NCBI GenBank assembly: GCA_039105265.1
Contig: JAPFFF010000017.1
Span: 1,550,001 to 1,614,000 of the forward strand
From: Tritrichomonas musculus
Taxonomy: Eukaryota; Parabasalia; Tritrichomonadida; Tritrichomonadidae
Direction: 5' to 3'
Length of the DNA: 64,000 bases
The position numbers and the translations under genes were made by a program. The notes below the pieces were generated by a model. That model was not told where the DNA came from, did not search any database, and saw only the letters and a program-made list of their open reading frames with translations. This document shows, in pieces, positions 1 to 11,300 of the stretch. Each line of letters starts with the position of its first letter. The stretch's first letter is position 1.

Positions 1-1
1 C

Positions 2-1093
2 AAAAGAAACGACTATTTTGATTGCCTTGATAGAGTTTTTAATGAATCTCAACGCCATCTTTGGACTAATTCACAAAAACAAACAGAAACGCAAATACTT
101 AAAGATTTGCCAAGAACCCATGTTCTACTTATTCGAAACGAAGAAAGAGTCAAATTGCTTTTTGAACGTGTTTTATTCGTGTGGGCCGTTAGGCATCCAG
201 CGTCGGGATATGTTCAAGGAATGAACGACCTTCTTCAACCATTTTTTTTTGTTTTTTTATCTGAAAAATTATTAAATAATCAAAATAGCGAAGGAAATTC
301 TGAAAACAATGACCAAATATTTGATGATATTGAATCTATTGAAAATTTAGCAAGCATTGATGGCCTTTCACCTCAAGATTTAAATGATATTGAAGCTGAC
401 TGTTTTTGGTGTTTTTCAAAGCTTTTGGATAGTATCCAAGACCTTTTTACAAAAGATCAGCCAGGAATTTATAAAATGCTTAATCACTTAGAAATTGTGG
501 TTAGCCGTGTTGCCCCTCAACTTGCCAAAACAATAAAAGATGAAGAAATACAATATCAGGAATTTGCATTTAGATGGATGAATTGTCTCCTTATACGAGA
601 ATTTCCAATGAAACTTGTTTTGAGGTTATGGGATAATTATGTGTGTGATCCTCAAAAAATAGCTACGATGCATGTTTATATTTGTGCTGCAATGATGGAA
701 ATACTCTTGCAGCCTCGCTTAAAAGGTCTTAGTCACGCTGATTTTGTTATTCGAATTCAAGATCCTTTTATGCATCAAGTTTCGACCGGCTCTTTTTCAT
801 CATCAGCATCAGGTTCTGCAAAGGCTTCACCTCAATCTTCAGGTAATATTGTAAATTCCTTATCATCATCTGAGTTAGAGCCACCTCCAACGCGAAGAAT
901 TAAGAGAGCTCAAAGTACAGTCATTCATCCATCTGGTTCTAGCTCTAACTTAAGTTTAAGTCCCAAAATGAAGAAAAAGAAAGACGGATGGGACGAGCAA
1001 GATATTGACATGGTCATTGCACAAGCCTATGTCTATGAAAAAATGTTTCAATCTTCAACGCATCTTAAATCTCCTTCAAAATCAAAGTTTTAG
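2..1093 (+). CDS. TBC-domain Rab GTPase-activating protein, TBC1D22-like (5' end outside window)
   Basis: The reading frame is open from base 2 with no ATG, so the N-terminus lies upstream of the window. The visible part is most of a TBC domain, which stimulates GTP hydrolysis by Rab GTPases in membrane traffic. Both catalytic fingers are present: the arginine finger I-x-x-D-x-x-R at nt 95-115 (ILKDLPR) and the glutamine finger Y-x-Q at nt 209-217 (in SGYVQGMNDL). The stretch FVWAVRHPASGYVQG closely follows the TBC1D22A/B signature, which is why this subfamily is preferred. The C-lobe helices continue to about nt 770 (FRWMNCLLIREFPM, LRLWDNYVCDP). A Ser-rich linker and a basic tail (KMKKKKDGWDEQDID) follow. 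Both fingers are intact, so an active GAP is expected. The Rab substrate cannot be told from sequence. Confidence 0.9.
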   Translation, partial: KRNDYFDCLDRVFNESQRHLWTNSQKQTETQILKDLPRTHVLLIRNEERVKLLFERVLFVWAVRHPASGYVQGMNDLLQPFFFVFLSEKLLNNQNSEGNSENNDQIFDDIESIENLASIDGLSPQDLNDIEADCFWCFSKLLDSIQDLFTKDQPGIYKMLNHLEIVVSRVAPQLAKTIKDEEIQYQEFAFRWMNCLLIREFPMKLVLRLWDNYVCDPQKIATMHVYICAAMMEILLQPRLKGLSHADFVIRIQDPFMHQVSTGSFSSSASGSAKASPQSSGNIVNSLSSSELEPPPTRRIKRAQSTVIHPSGSSSNLSLSPKMKKKKDGWDEQDIDMVIAQAYVYEKMFQSSTHLKSPSKSKF

Positions 1094-1404
1094 TTTAAGC
1101 TTATCCAATAATATTATTTGATTTGTTTTGACTTTGGAAATATATTATTTATATTTTCTTGTTTTTTAATTTATTTATTTATTTGGTCCCCTTCATCAAA
1201 TAATAATTATAATTCGGTCTTTAGATTAAATAAATTTTGTTATCTTCTCATTTTTCAAAATGTTTATTTTTAATATTATGATTAAAGATCATCATGCTCA
1301 TATTTGGAATGGCAATCAAATTAGCATAATGCTATTAATAATTGATAAAAGTTCGCTTTATTCAATCTGAAATAAAATAAATAATTATATCAGTTAAATT
1401 TTTT
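1094..1404. other. convergent AT-rich spacer
   Basis: This spacer lies between the 3' ends of the TBC gene and the p23 gene. It is AT-rich with T runs and no coding frame or repeat that I can support. Confidence 0.6.
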
Positions 1405-1905
1405 TTATTCTACATTTTCTGTTTGATTCTCTTCAGCTGCATTTTCAGCTTTTTCTTCTTCCGCTTTATTATCTGGTTCAACTTTATCAAGATTTTCTGA
1501 ATCTGAATCTGCATCAGAGTCAGTACTAACATGTTTTGCTTTGATATCTTCAAAATCTTCTTCGTCATCATCAATCCATCTCTCCCAATCAATTTTAACA
1601 TTATGAAGTTTTTGAGATGTTTGTGCTAATCTTGGCCACCAAATTTTTGGGTTCTTCTTTCTTAACTCAATTAAAACATTTCTACCAAAAATTGAATATT
1701 TGGTTTCTTCATGATCAGGAACAATTTCATTGAAAAAATTAAAAACCATATCATAATCCATTTGTGGATTCTTTGTCTTGCCTTTAAAAATAAAGTCGTT
1801 TTCATGAAATTCAATTAGTTCGTTTGCAAAATCTTGGATCTTAACAGTAATGAACACATGGTTCCTATCCTGTGCCCATGTCATTGGTGGATGAGAAGAG
1901 GCCAT
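1405..1905 (-). CDS. Hsp90 co-chaperone p23/Sba1-like (CS domain)
   Basis: This is a 166-residue protein starting at the ATG at 1903-1905; a TTG two codons upstream is not needed. The N-terminal ~110 residues form a CS (p23-type) beta-sandwich: MTWAQDRNHVFITVKIQD, then ENDFIFKGKT, then the family's conserved WWPRLAQ (p23 consensus WPRLTK), which contacts the Hsp90 N-domain. It ends in a long acidic tail (DDDEEDFED followed by an Asp/Glu/Lys-rich run to residue 166). The disordered acidic tail is typical of p23. The protein is expected to stabilise the ATP-bound closed form of cytosolic Hsp90 and to act as a general chaperone. Length (about 160 residues) and layout match the family, so the assignment is firm. 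It lies tail-to-tail with the TBC gene. Confidence 0.9.
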   Translation of the reverse strand: MASSHPPMTWAQDRNHVFITVKIQDFANELIEFHENDFIFKGKTKNPQMDYDMVFNFFNEIVPDHEETKYSIFGRNVLIELRKKNPKIWWPRLAQTSQKLHNVKIDWERWIDDDEEDFEDIKAKHVSTDSDADSDSENLDKVEPDNKAEEEKAENAAEENQTENVE

Positions 1906-2793
1906 TTTCAAAAATAAAAAATGTTTGTTCGGTTGTTATGTAGCCGGCCAATAAACAAAGATTAATTGAATTAGTTTTCAATGTTATTTTGAAAATAATT
2001 CAGAATAGTATTCAATATTGAATGGAAGATTATTTTTTGGCAACAGTACTTTTAAGTAAATTTGACCTTAACCACAAATATTATTATCAAAAATTCATAA
2101 TCTTTTCAATTCATAAATAATGAAAATTTTCAATTTATTTGGTAATTTGAAATTGAAATTACCTAATTTTATATCTATTTAACTATATTATATTTATTTC
2201 AAATTTTATATCTATTTTTATATGTTTGACTCACAAAATATTGATATTTGCCAAATAAAAATAATTATTTATATAAAAATCTAGGGTGAAATGTATAGTG
2301 AAATAAATTTTAACACCTTCACTTTTTCTAAAAAATACTTAGTTTTAGTCACTTTTTTGGGACCGAAAATCGTTATTTACGTCTATATTTGGTCGGAAAA
2401 TACTCAAAAATGATGGATAGTTTTTTCTTTAGTTAATTAATCAAAATGTTTTAAATATATCAATTGATTTTTAAAATAAAATGGAGAGGAGAAAACGTTG
2501 ACCAAAATTTTGAAAGCAATTAAATAAGTATTATCAAATATTGAAAAACAATAAAAATTTATACTAGTATATGCTAGTTAAAGGCAAAGTGATATTTGAA
2601 ACAAATTGGATGTTACATGAAACAATTTTTTTTATTCTTTTGCCCTCAGTAAAGAAATCCAATTTTTATATGTGATTAAAGCAAAACAAAAAAAAATGTT
2701 CAAATAGAAAAGAATTATATATTTTATTATTAGCATAATATAACATACTATATTATTTTAAGCTTTCCGTTTCGTGATGATGAAATACAATAA
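1906..2793. other. AT-rich intergenic region
   Basis: This lies between the p23 start and the sialidase stop. I read AT-rich sequence with A/T runs and no frame with coding character. I see no clear inverted or direct repeat longer than a few bases. Confidence 0.5.
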
Positions 2794-4680
2794 TTATTTT
2801 TCAATGAACTCAGGTTGATCGCCATCAATTTTGAATTTATCAATATTTACTTTTTGTGTGTATATTTTGGTCTTTCCGTTTTGTGATGTTGTGCTAATAG
2901 TAATAAGAGAACCTTCATCAGTTGACCATGAATCAGGAAAAACAATATTAGTGTCCTTTGCTGCTGCAGTAATTTTAACATTAATAGAAATTTTTTCTTC
3001 TACCCCAAGGATCCCCTTATAAAGATAAAATTTTGACGAGCCTGAGTTTGAATTCAAAATTTCGATATTGGTACTTTGTTCAATATTAATAATTTTGGAT
3101 TGTTGGCGTGTACCAATATTTTTCATAACAACAATTTTTGATTCTCCGACTCTTATTCCGCTTGATTGGCCTGAAATTTGTACATTGCATCCTATGAATG
3201 TAAAGTCATTATCAATTAAGTTTTGAATATCTGTATGAACTTCGAAGTTATAAAAAGTAAATGATATTTTTTCTTTTGAGCGGCCTATAATTGTAATTTT
3301 TGGTTGAGCGGATGAATATAAATTATAATATTTTCCATTTTGCATTCCTGGAGTTGAGATATTTATCGAAAAATCCCTAACTTTTTGGGTAAATGTGTAA
3401 TTAACATTTGTGGGATATTCCCAATAACTATCTATATATTGATCGAAAATTTTTGATGTTGCTTTGTAGCTATTTGATGGACAATTTGATGGTGCTTTTT
3501 CTTCATCTGAAATGCACCAATTTAAATTTGAAGCTTTTTCATAATGATCTTCTCCATCTGTAATCCATTCAAGATTAAATGTGACAACGGTCATATTAAA
3601 AACATCTGGATCTTTATCATCATCACCTTTTTCATAATAAACATGAATCAGTCCATCATGACCAATTGCAATTGAAGAGTAAGATCCAAGATTACTATAA
3701 ATTGGTTTTTTGACAGGCCATGTTTCTCCTTCATCATAACTAATTAGTATGGAAACATTTTGACGAGGAAATCCTTTGTGATACGTAACAGTGTGCAATA
3801 ATCTATTTTTATTATAACCATCTATTGTCGATGTATAACGCATAATTTCGCCATTACATGGAGAATCATAAATGTCAGGCATTTGGCGCCCATTCCTCCA
3901 ATCATATCCATTATCAGGAGAAAAAGAGAATTTTCTATTTCCAGATTGTCGAACACTAATTATAATTTCGCCATTGTTTTTTTGCGCAAGCTTTGCTTCA
4001 TCTGCTCCATCTGAAGCTTTTAAAGATACATTCCATGTTTCACCAAAGTCATCAGAAAAAATAACAAAATTATTGAAACCCGGATATCCAGGCCTTCGTA
4101 CAACCAGAGCAGCCATAATACGCCCATCTCTTGCTTGAAGAGCAGCACCTGAAGTGATAAAGCATCCTTGCCATTGACTTCTTTTATATTGATCATCAGG
4201 GCATGTTGTGCATTTTGCTCCATATATCTGATCGGTTATGTCATGCGATTTTTCCCATGTATTTCCATTATCATAAGATCTAGAAAAATAGAGACGAAGA
4301 GGATCGTTTGCAGTTGACGAAGCGAAGCCATTTTTACTGCCACCATTCCATAAAGCAAAAACTGTTCCTGTTTTCCTATCTACAACAATAGCTGCATCAC
4401 CATCTCCGTAGTCTCTTGTTTCACCACTTATTATAACAGGATCAGACCAACTTTTTCCATTGTCAGGAGAAATTCGCTGCATAATTGATATTCTTGCAGG
4501 AAGATCATTTTTGTTTAAATATCTTGCATCTGTAAAAGTTATCAATTTTCCATCATTTAATGTTGCAATTGCTGGAATGCGATAATAAGTAGCATTCCAA
4601 TTTTTAGGTTGAAATAAAATAGATTCTGAATAATAAGGCTTATCGCTTAAAATATGGAATAAAAAGAAGTATAAAAGCAT
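2794..4680 (-). CDS. secreted sialidase (GH33-type, Asp-box beta-propeller)
   Basis: This 628-residue protein begins with a short hydrophobic leader (residues 1-12, MLLYFFLFHILS), so secretion is likely. The propeller covers about residues 20-375. It carries the YRIP motif (Arg34) and five Asp boxes of S-x-D-x-G-x-x-W at 71-78, 135-142, 209-216, 254-261 and 314-321. By alignment with known sialidases the catalytic set appears complete: arginine triad R34/R244/R306, acid/base Asp59, Glu228 and nucleophile Tyr334 (GSYSSIAI). It should release terminal sialic acid from host glycans such as mucins, and trichomonads are known to have cell-surface or secreted neuraminidase activity. Residues ~376-628 form an unassigned, beta-looking C-terminal extension with no transmembrane segment, so how it stays on the surface, if it does, is unclear. 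A TCAATAAAA initiator-like motif lies about 25 nt before the ATG. Confidence 0.9.
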   Translation of the reverse strand: MLLYFFLFHILSDKPYYSESILFQPKNWNATYYRIPAIATLNDGKLITFTDARYLNKNDLPARISIMQRISPDNGKSWSDPVIISGETRDYGDGDAAIVVDRKTGTVFALWNGGSKNGFASSTANDPLRLYFSRSYDNGNTWEKSHDITDQIYGAKCTTCPDDQYKRSQWQGCFITSGAALQARDGRIMAALVVRRPGYPGFNNFVIFSDDFGETWNVSLKASDGADEAKLAQKNNGEIIISVRQSGNRKFSFSPDNGYDWRNGRQMPDIYDSPCNGEIMRYTSTIDGYNKNRLLHTVTYHKGFPRQNVSILISYDEGETWPVKKPIYSNLGSYSSIAIGHDGLIHVYYEKGDDDKDPDVFNMTVVTFNLEWITDGEDHYEKASNLNWCISDEEKAPSNCPSNSYKATSKIFDQYIDSYWEYPTNVNYTFTQKVRDFSINISTPGMQNGKYYNLYSSAQPKITIIGRSKEKISFTFYNFEVHTDIQNLIDNDFTFIGCNVQISGQSSGIRVGESKIVVMKNIGTRQQSKIINIEQSTNIEILNSNSGSSKFYLYKGILGVEEKISINVKITAAAKDTNIVFPDSWSTDEGSLITISTTSQNGKTKIYTQKVNIDKFKIDGDQPEFIEK

Positions 4681-5367
4681 TTAATAATATTTCTTTTATT
4701 GATTTTATTTTCAAATGAAATAAAATTTGTCTATTCAATAAACACTATTGTCTTTTTTCAATTGTTTCTTAAGAAAGTTTGAAAGAAATCAAGGAAGTTT
4801 CTGATAACTTAATTAACGGCCACCTTAATCCACGAAGTTGTCTAATAAAAAATTTAAAATGCGCTAATACTGGTAATTTTCAATTTAAAATGAACGCCAA
4901 TTTAAAATCTATGTTTTATACTATTTTTTGTCATTCAATTTTTGAATTCTAAGAAAAGTGATGGATGAACTCTTGAATAAATGCTGAATATTAATTTTTT
5001 TTTCAGCCAAAGAATAATAAAATTATTGGAGAAAAATGCAGGTAAATTATTTATGAATCTACTTCTACAATTTGAAATGCAAAGGAATAATTGGCGAATA
5101 GGTTCGCAATTCATTGGAGAAAAAATGGGATGAATGTATTAATATATTTAAGGGGGAGTCTCATTTCGCATATTTAGACAACTGGCTTCCATATTCAAAT
5201 TTTTTTGAGATCTTCAACATCAACAACTCATAAGGAAATTGACTTTCTAAAAGAAAAAAGAAAAAAAGATTAATTATAAAACGCATGTTATTTAATGAAA
5301 ATACATAACAAGAAGTATTCAAAAAAAAAAATAAAGAAACAATTTGGAGGGAAAATTGTAGATTGAA
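4681..5367. other. AT-rich intergenic region
   Basis: This lies between the sialidase start and the stop of the next minus-strand gene. It is AT-rich. I find no supported gene, RNA or repeat. Confidence 0.5.
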
Positions 5368-7236
5368 TTATTCAGCTGATGCAGAAGTAGATTCTCTGGC
5401 AAAATATTGTCTAAGTCGTATCATTGGGGAAGCTCTTATAGCAATTTCGCTATTTTGTATTTTATCAAGTGTTGTTGATGTTGTTGAAGGATTAAAAGTT
5501 GATTTCTTTGTAATTGTGCTTCCGTACAACGAAGCTGCTAAAGTAGTGCAGCAGAATTCTTTTGGCTTTGCATTTGATTTCGGCTTTGAAGGTGGAAGTT
5601 TTGATCTTTTGACTCCTTTCTTTAAAGGAATTTCTGACATTGGAAAATCAAGGAGTTTTTTCAAGTTGATTTCACGTGGCCTAATTCTATGGAATTCCTT
5701 AAGTAACTGCTTATCATATAAATAATGCTGAATATAATATAATTCTTTTTGTCTTTGTAAAAATATAGGATCATCTGGAGTTGAAATTACTTTGACTGAG
5801 CTAACTTGTCCCCTAGGCTTTGGAAGCTCGACTAATTGAGATTGCTTTATTTCTGAAAGAGTCAAGATTACATACGTTTCATCAAATTTTTCTTTTTTGA
5901 ATAGATTAAATCCGAGTTGAGCACATCTGATTTCCATATAAACTGTTCTGCATAAAAGAGGAATATGTAATGCATATAAAATGTGAAGAAGATCAATAAT
6001 TAAAGTAACTACATTATTATAATAGTCAAGATCATCAAAAGCGCCCTCAAAATAATCGAATGAAGAAGAGGATGTCGTTTCATCATTACTACTGCTGTCA
6101 TTGAGTGCTACTTCTGTTTCGCTTGAACTTGAGTTATCAGTTTGAAAAGGTGATTGCAAAAATATAACGTCATTAGCACTTGAATTCTGGCCGATAACAG
6201 AGTTGATAAGAGAATTATATATAGGTCTCGAAGGCTGTGATGATGCATATGTTAATGTTTTTGATGATCGAATTTTATCGTTCATAATTTTTTGTTGTTT
6301 ATTAAGGCATTCAACAGTTATGCAAAATTGTACTAACCTGCATATATAATGCCAAACTGTGATACGAAAAACTTCATGTTGATTATAGAAATCAAGAAGC
6401 AGTGGAATGAGATAATGATGAGAAATTCGTGTAAACACTCCATCTATAGAATGTTTTATAAAAAATAAAATTGAATAAAATGGTGGATTATTTGGACACT
6501 TCCTCGTTAAATCATCAACAAATTTAAATTGTAATGGCGAATTTACTGGCGAATTGAATAAAATTTCAATGAAATCAGAAATATGTTTAGAATTTGGTGG
6601 TATTTTTTCTGCTATAGCATTAATAAATATATAATAACAAGCGTCATCTAAAGGAGACATATTTTTAAATATTATGGCAGGTAAAGATTCTGTTTCAGAA
6701 AATTTAATATCAAACCATTTTGCAGTAAAATGTTGTAAAAAATACCTCATAGCAATCAATTGTTGAGTTTTTGAAGGTACAAATTGGCGTTTAACACCAC
6801 CAACTAATAGATTGACTGCTAATGTTAAGCAGCTTTGCAAAAGTTTAATGTCTCTAAAAAGTAAAAATGATAAAACGTTGGTAAGAGTGTTTTGATCTTC
6901 AATATTTTTGATTTTTGAATATCCCACAAAACCAGAGAAATAATTCATAAATAAGCTAAGTTGCTTAAAGTCTTTAAAATACAAATCAATTTTTTCAATT
7001 TGATTCATATTTATAAAGGTATTTAACTGATCAAGGTTACGAAAAGAAAAATCGCAAATTTGCTTATGGTCAACAAAAAAATGTTTTTGATTAGAAATTT
7101 CGGTTGAATAAGAATTTTGAATATTTGTTGAGTCGTTCGAAATGTATTCATCATCATTTGTGCTTTTCTTGTCAGATAGAAAAGAAATATTTTGATGGGG
7201 TTTGATGGATTTAGTATTTGAATTCGAACTTAGCAT
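5368..7236 (-). CDS. unrecognised 622-residue mostly helical protein
   Basis: I do not recognise this protein. It starts at the ATG at 7234-7236. Residues ~1-60 are polar (Asn/Ser-rich). Residues ~90-320 look entirely helical with regularly spaced Leu/Ile/Phe and short turns (LLQSCLTLAVNLLVGG, FIEILFNSPVNSP), which suggests an armadillo/HEAT-like solenoid. A Ser/Asp-rich linker (about 350-395) is followed by a second helical block (VVTLIIDLLHILYALHIPLL) and a basic, Ser/Thr-rich tail. No transmembrane topology or catalytic motif is convincing; the hydrophobic helices are amphipathic rather than membrane-spanning. Codon use and lack of breaks support a real host gene. It runs in the same direction as the flanking sialidase and giant genes, but separate spacers give no sign of co-transcription. 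Confidence 0.75.
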   Translation of the reverse strand: MLSSNSNTKSIKPHQNISFLSDKKSTNDDEYISNDSTNIQNSYSTEISNQKHFFVDHKQICDFSFRNLDQLNTFINMNQIEKIDLYFKDFKQLSLFMNYFSGFVGYSKIKNIEDQNTLTNVLSFLLFRDIKLLQSCLTLAVNLLVGGVKRQFVPSKTQQLIAMRYFLQHFTAKWFDIKFSETESLPAIIFKNMSPLDDACYYIFINAIAEKIPPNSKHISDFIEILFNSPVNSPLQFKFVDDLTRKCPNNPPFYSILFFIKHSIDGVFTRISHHYLIPLLLDFYNQHEVFRITVWHYICRLVQFCITVECLNKQQKIMNDKIRSSKTLTYASSQPSRPIYNSLINSVIGQNSSANDVIFLQSPFQTDNSSSSETEVALNDSSSNDETTSSSSFDYFEGAFDDLDYYNNVVTLIIDLLHILYALHIPLLCRTVYMEIRCAQLGFNLFKKEKFDETYVILTLSEIKQSQLVELPKPRGQVSSVKVISTPDDPIFLQRQKELYYIQHYLYDKQLLKEFHRIRPREINLKKLLDFPMSEIPLKKGVKRSKLPPSKPKSNAKPKEFCCTTLAASLYGSTITKKSTFNPSTTSTTLDKIQNSEIAIRASPMIRLRQYFARESTSASAE

Positions 7237-8358
7237 TCCTTTAAAATTATTATAAATAACTCAAATGATTGAAAAAGTTTTTTTTCAAAATTTTAAAAAC
7301 TCTCAGAAAATAAAATGAACGAATTTATATAAATAAATGATTGTTATTAGTTATATTTTTGATTTGTGTTAAAAAATCACCATTTTATATGATGGTCAAT
7401 AATTTTAAATTTGTGAATATAATTTATACATTTTTGAATTATTTTTTATTGAAAATGTCAAATACATTCTTATTCTATAATATTATTTTTTATATTAATA
7501 GAATTGAAATTCCTCGAAGAAGGAAAAAACTATATAAAATTAAATGAAAGTTATTAACAATTTTTTGTTAGCATTTCAATGGTGAAATGATTGTTTTTAT
7601 ATCATAGCACATGCAACTTTTTCAGAAGAAAATAATCGTCCATTTTTTCGAGCATTATTTTACATAGAAAAGATTAAAAGTTCCTTGTATTTTTTATTGA
7701 TTTTTCAATTTATGCCATTTAGAGAATATGTTAAACGCGAAATAATCGAAAAAATTCAAAAATGAGAATATTATATTATTAATACTTATTCTTAAAAATG
7801 GTTGATTTAGATAATCAAATGGCTTAATGGGCTTCCTAAATTGATATAATTTAGGATTTAATGGTTAAAATCGGTATTAAATAAGAAAACAAATATTTTT
7901 AAATTATTTTAAAGGAATAAAAAAAGCAAGAATAGGGGGTCATGATGTTTTGTTTAAAAATCATTAATTTTAATTTCTGAAAAAGTTTATTTAAACCATA
8001 TATGCATACAAAAAGTTCTCTGTGCTAAAAAATTACACCCAAAAAAAAAAAAAAAAAAAAAAAAAAACATAATTTTAAAGTAAACTGTTTTTTAGAACCA
8101 TCCCAAAATGCTGTATTTCCCACAACATTATAAAGCAGAAATGGAAAGTAATAAAGAAGAGAAAGAAAAAAGCATAAGAAGAATGAAAATAAAAAAAGTT
8201 TGTTTTTTTTTTTCTTTTTTTATTAAAATCCTTTTTTTTTTAAAATAAAATAAAAATTTAAAATTACATTTGGAATCGATGTGTTAAGCAAATTTAATTT
8301 CCAATCAAAATGGAAAAAAGAAAAGCCAAAATCAAACCTAGCTTCTTTTTCTTCATCT
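7237..8358. other. AT-rich intergenic region with a homopolymer
   Basis: About 1.1 kb downstream of the giant gene. The only notable item is the A tract at 8041-8067, given separately. Short open frames here (for example around 7341-7547) are low-complexity Ile/Phe/Asn/Lys strings expected from AT-rich DNA. Confidence 0.5.
8041..8067. repeat. poly-A homopolymer tract, 27 bp
   Basis: An uninterrupted run of 27 A preceded by ACACCC. No target duplication or retroposon body is apparent next to it, so it is recorded only as a simple repeat. Confidence 0.9.
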
Positions 8359-11300
8359 TTAGAAAGGTAATGGAACCTCAGGTGTAGTTGGAAATTCGAC
8401 TTGTGATGCATTAAGAGCGCGAGATACGCTAACGATTCTTTCTTTCAAGTCCATTGTCAACTTATCAACATCCTTAATTAACTTGTCCAATTCTTCATCT
8501 CTTGATTCCAATTCTGCCATTTCGTAAGTATTTGTCAATCTGAATTTCTTATCATAATTGTAAGCAGGAGGAACATTTTTAGATTCTTCGAAGTTCCTCT
8601 TCAAAGTTTGAATATCTTCTCTATAAGTAGTATTTTCCTTCTGTAAAGTAAGAGTCTCTTGGTTAGTAATTTGTGTCAACCTCTTCTTTTCTTTATCAAG
8701 TTCTTTATCTTGAATTTGTAACATTTTAACCTTTTCTTTATTGTCTTTAGTAGTTTGCTTGCTACTTTCAAGCTTCTTAATTAGGGAGTCAACATTTGGT
8801 CTCTTTGTAGCCAAAATATCTGAAATCTTCTTTTGTGTCATTTCGGTAATACATTTAATATCTTTAATTCTTGTTTGTAAAATTTCAATTTCTGATCTTT
8901 CTTTCTTAGCATTTTGTATCTTTTGTGCAAGTTCAGCCTTCTTTTCCTTAATTTTCTCTTCAAGGTCAAGTTTCTTTTGTGTATTTGGATGAACACCCAT
9001 TTTTCCATTGACCGGACGTACCAAATTGTATTTCTCTTCAAGTTGGCTGTAAGTTTCATCCAATTTTTCTTTTTCAAGTCTCATATCTTCAAGTTTCTTC
9101 ATTAAAGTTTTTCTGAAATTAACATATTCTTTCAATTGAGCAAGTAAAGCATCTTTGTTAGCAAAGAGTTTCTGGTTTGTTTCGATTGTTTCATTTATAT
9201 TATCAAGTTCTTCACCACTTATTTGTGTTTGTGTTTCAATATGATTATCAGGAGCATTTGGTAAGTATGGTTTTACATATAATTCTTCTTCTTTAAGGCA
9301 CAAATGTCTTCTGTTTGCTTTAAATTCATGAAGTTCAATTTGTGTTTGTACATCAGTGCATGTTGATTTAAGGAATTGAAGATGATTCTTTAAATCACTA
9401 ATTTCTTTACGAAGAAGAGGAATTGTTGAATCACGTCTGTGTGTAGCTTCATTTTGAATTTGTTGATTCTTTTGACGTTCATCACGAATTCTTTCTCTTT
9501 CTTCATGACGTTTTAAACGTTCTTCTCTTTCTTGAGCTTTTTGCATTTCTTTTTCTTGTCTTTCTTTTTCTTCTTCTTCTTCGCGTTGTTTTTCAAGTTC
9601 AATAAGTTCTTCACGTTTCTTACGAAGCTTATCACGTTCAGCTTCCATTTCATTTATTTGATTTTGTGTTTGTTCAGCAGTTTTTAATTTCATTTGTTTT
9701 TCTTCTTCTCTCTTTATTCTTCTAGCTTCTCTTTCTTCTTCTAATTTCTTTCTTCTGGCTTCTGCTTCAGCGCGTTTTTTAGCTCTTGCTTCTTCTTCTG
9801 CTTGACGTTGTCTTTCTTCAGCTTCGAAATCTCGTGGTGGAAGGAATGGGAATTGTTGATTTGGATCTGATGGTTCAATAAGAGTACCTATTGAAGGAGG
9901 AACCATCGTCTTAATTGGCCTTGGCTTTATTCGTGTTACATTAACTCTTTCCTTATCAACAAGTTCTTTTCTTCCATCATTGTATTGTTTAATCTTTAAT
10001 TTGTACTTAAGTTTTAGATTTCCTTTTTTTGGTTGAGCTGTGTTTGCATTATTATTATTATCACCAACATCTTCTTCCTCTTCTTCAATTTGTGGTTCAT
10101 CGTTGTTATTGTTATCATCACCATCACCTTCTACTTCTGGCTCGTCACTTTGAAACAATTCTTCATCAGACAAGCTAAAATCAGAGTAAAAAGCTCGTCC
10201 GCCTTTAATTGAATGTGGTTGTGTTTCATCTTCTACTGGTTCTGCTTCACTGTTGTCTCTCGATGCCGACTCTAAACCTTCAGAGTCAAGATTGCCGAGA
10301 TCATCGCCTTGCTGCTGTGATTCTTCTTCTGCTTGTGTATTTGATTGTGCGTCGGTCGAGGTCATCAAGTAGAATGCATTAACTGTGTTTTGGATGGAGA
10401 AGCCTCTTGTAGATGGTTCTTGTGGTGCATTTGATTCAATTGCGCTTTCTTCTGCATTGGAAGCTGTACCTGTTTCTGTTTGCATAACATAATGTGCGTC
10501 AACTTCGTGATAATGTGATAAATCTTTTGGAACTGCTTTTTCATTTGCACTTTCTTCAACATTGGATGTTGTTTCTGTCTTCATCAAGTAAGAAGCATCA
10601 ACTTCATGATAATGTGACATGTTCTTTGGTTGATTTGCTGCTTCATTTGCACTTTCTTCAACATTGGATGTTGTTGTTTCTGTCTTCATAAGGTAAGAAG
10701 CATCGACTTCATGATAGTGTGACATGTTCTTTGGTTGAACTGCTTCATTTGTGCTTTCTTCAACATTGGATGTTGTTTCTGTCTTCATCAAGTAGTACGC
10801 ATTGACAGCCTTAACGATTTCCATGTTTGGTTGGTCAACTGGTGCTTCTTGGTTGTCTTGTTCTGGCTGTTCTGGTTTTTCTTCTGGTGAAGAAGAGTTT
10901 GTTGAGACTGTTTGATCAACGATGTTTGCATTAATAATGCTCATTTGAGAAAGCTTCGGTGTTGTCTCTGGTTGGGCTTCTGATTGAGGAACATCTGTTT
11001 GTGGTGGAGAATTGGTGGTTGTCATGATGTATGTAAGATTATCAACTTTTTCTTGTAAATCAAACTTCTTTGGTGCAGCTGATTCTTCTTCACTTTGATC
11101 GCATTGTGATGATGTTGTCATGATAACTTGTGTGTTTTCGTTATTGCAGATGCTGAATTTAGGTGGTTCACTAACAGAAAGCTCTGATAAATCTTGTCCT
11201 GCTGATAGGCCATTGCTGTCGCCCTTTTCATTCATTGAAGCAGAAAGATGTTCATCATTCTCGCCAGTCAAGGACGGGTCAACTAATGGAAGTGGTTCGG

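Noticed and set aside
1903-1911. TTG start two codons upstream of the p23 ATG, and a similar TTG one codon before the NEK ATG (38776).
   Set aside because: An ATG is immediately available in frame in both cases, and non-ATG starts are not needed.
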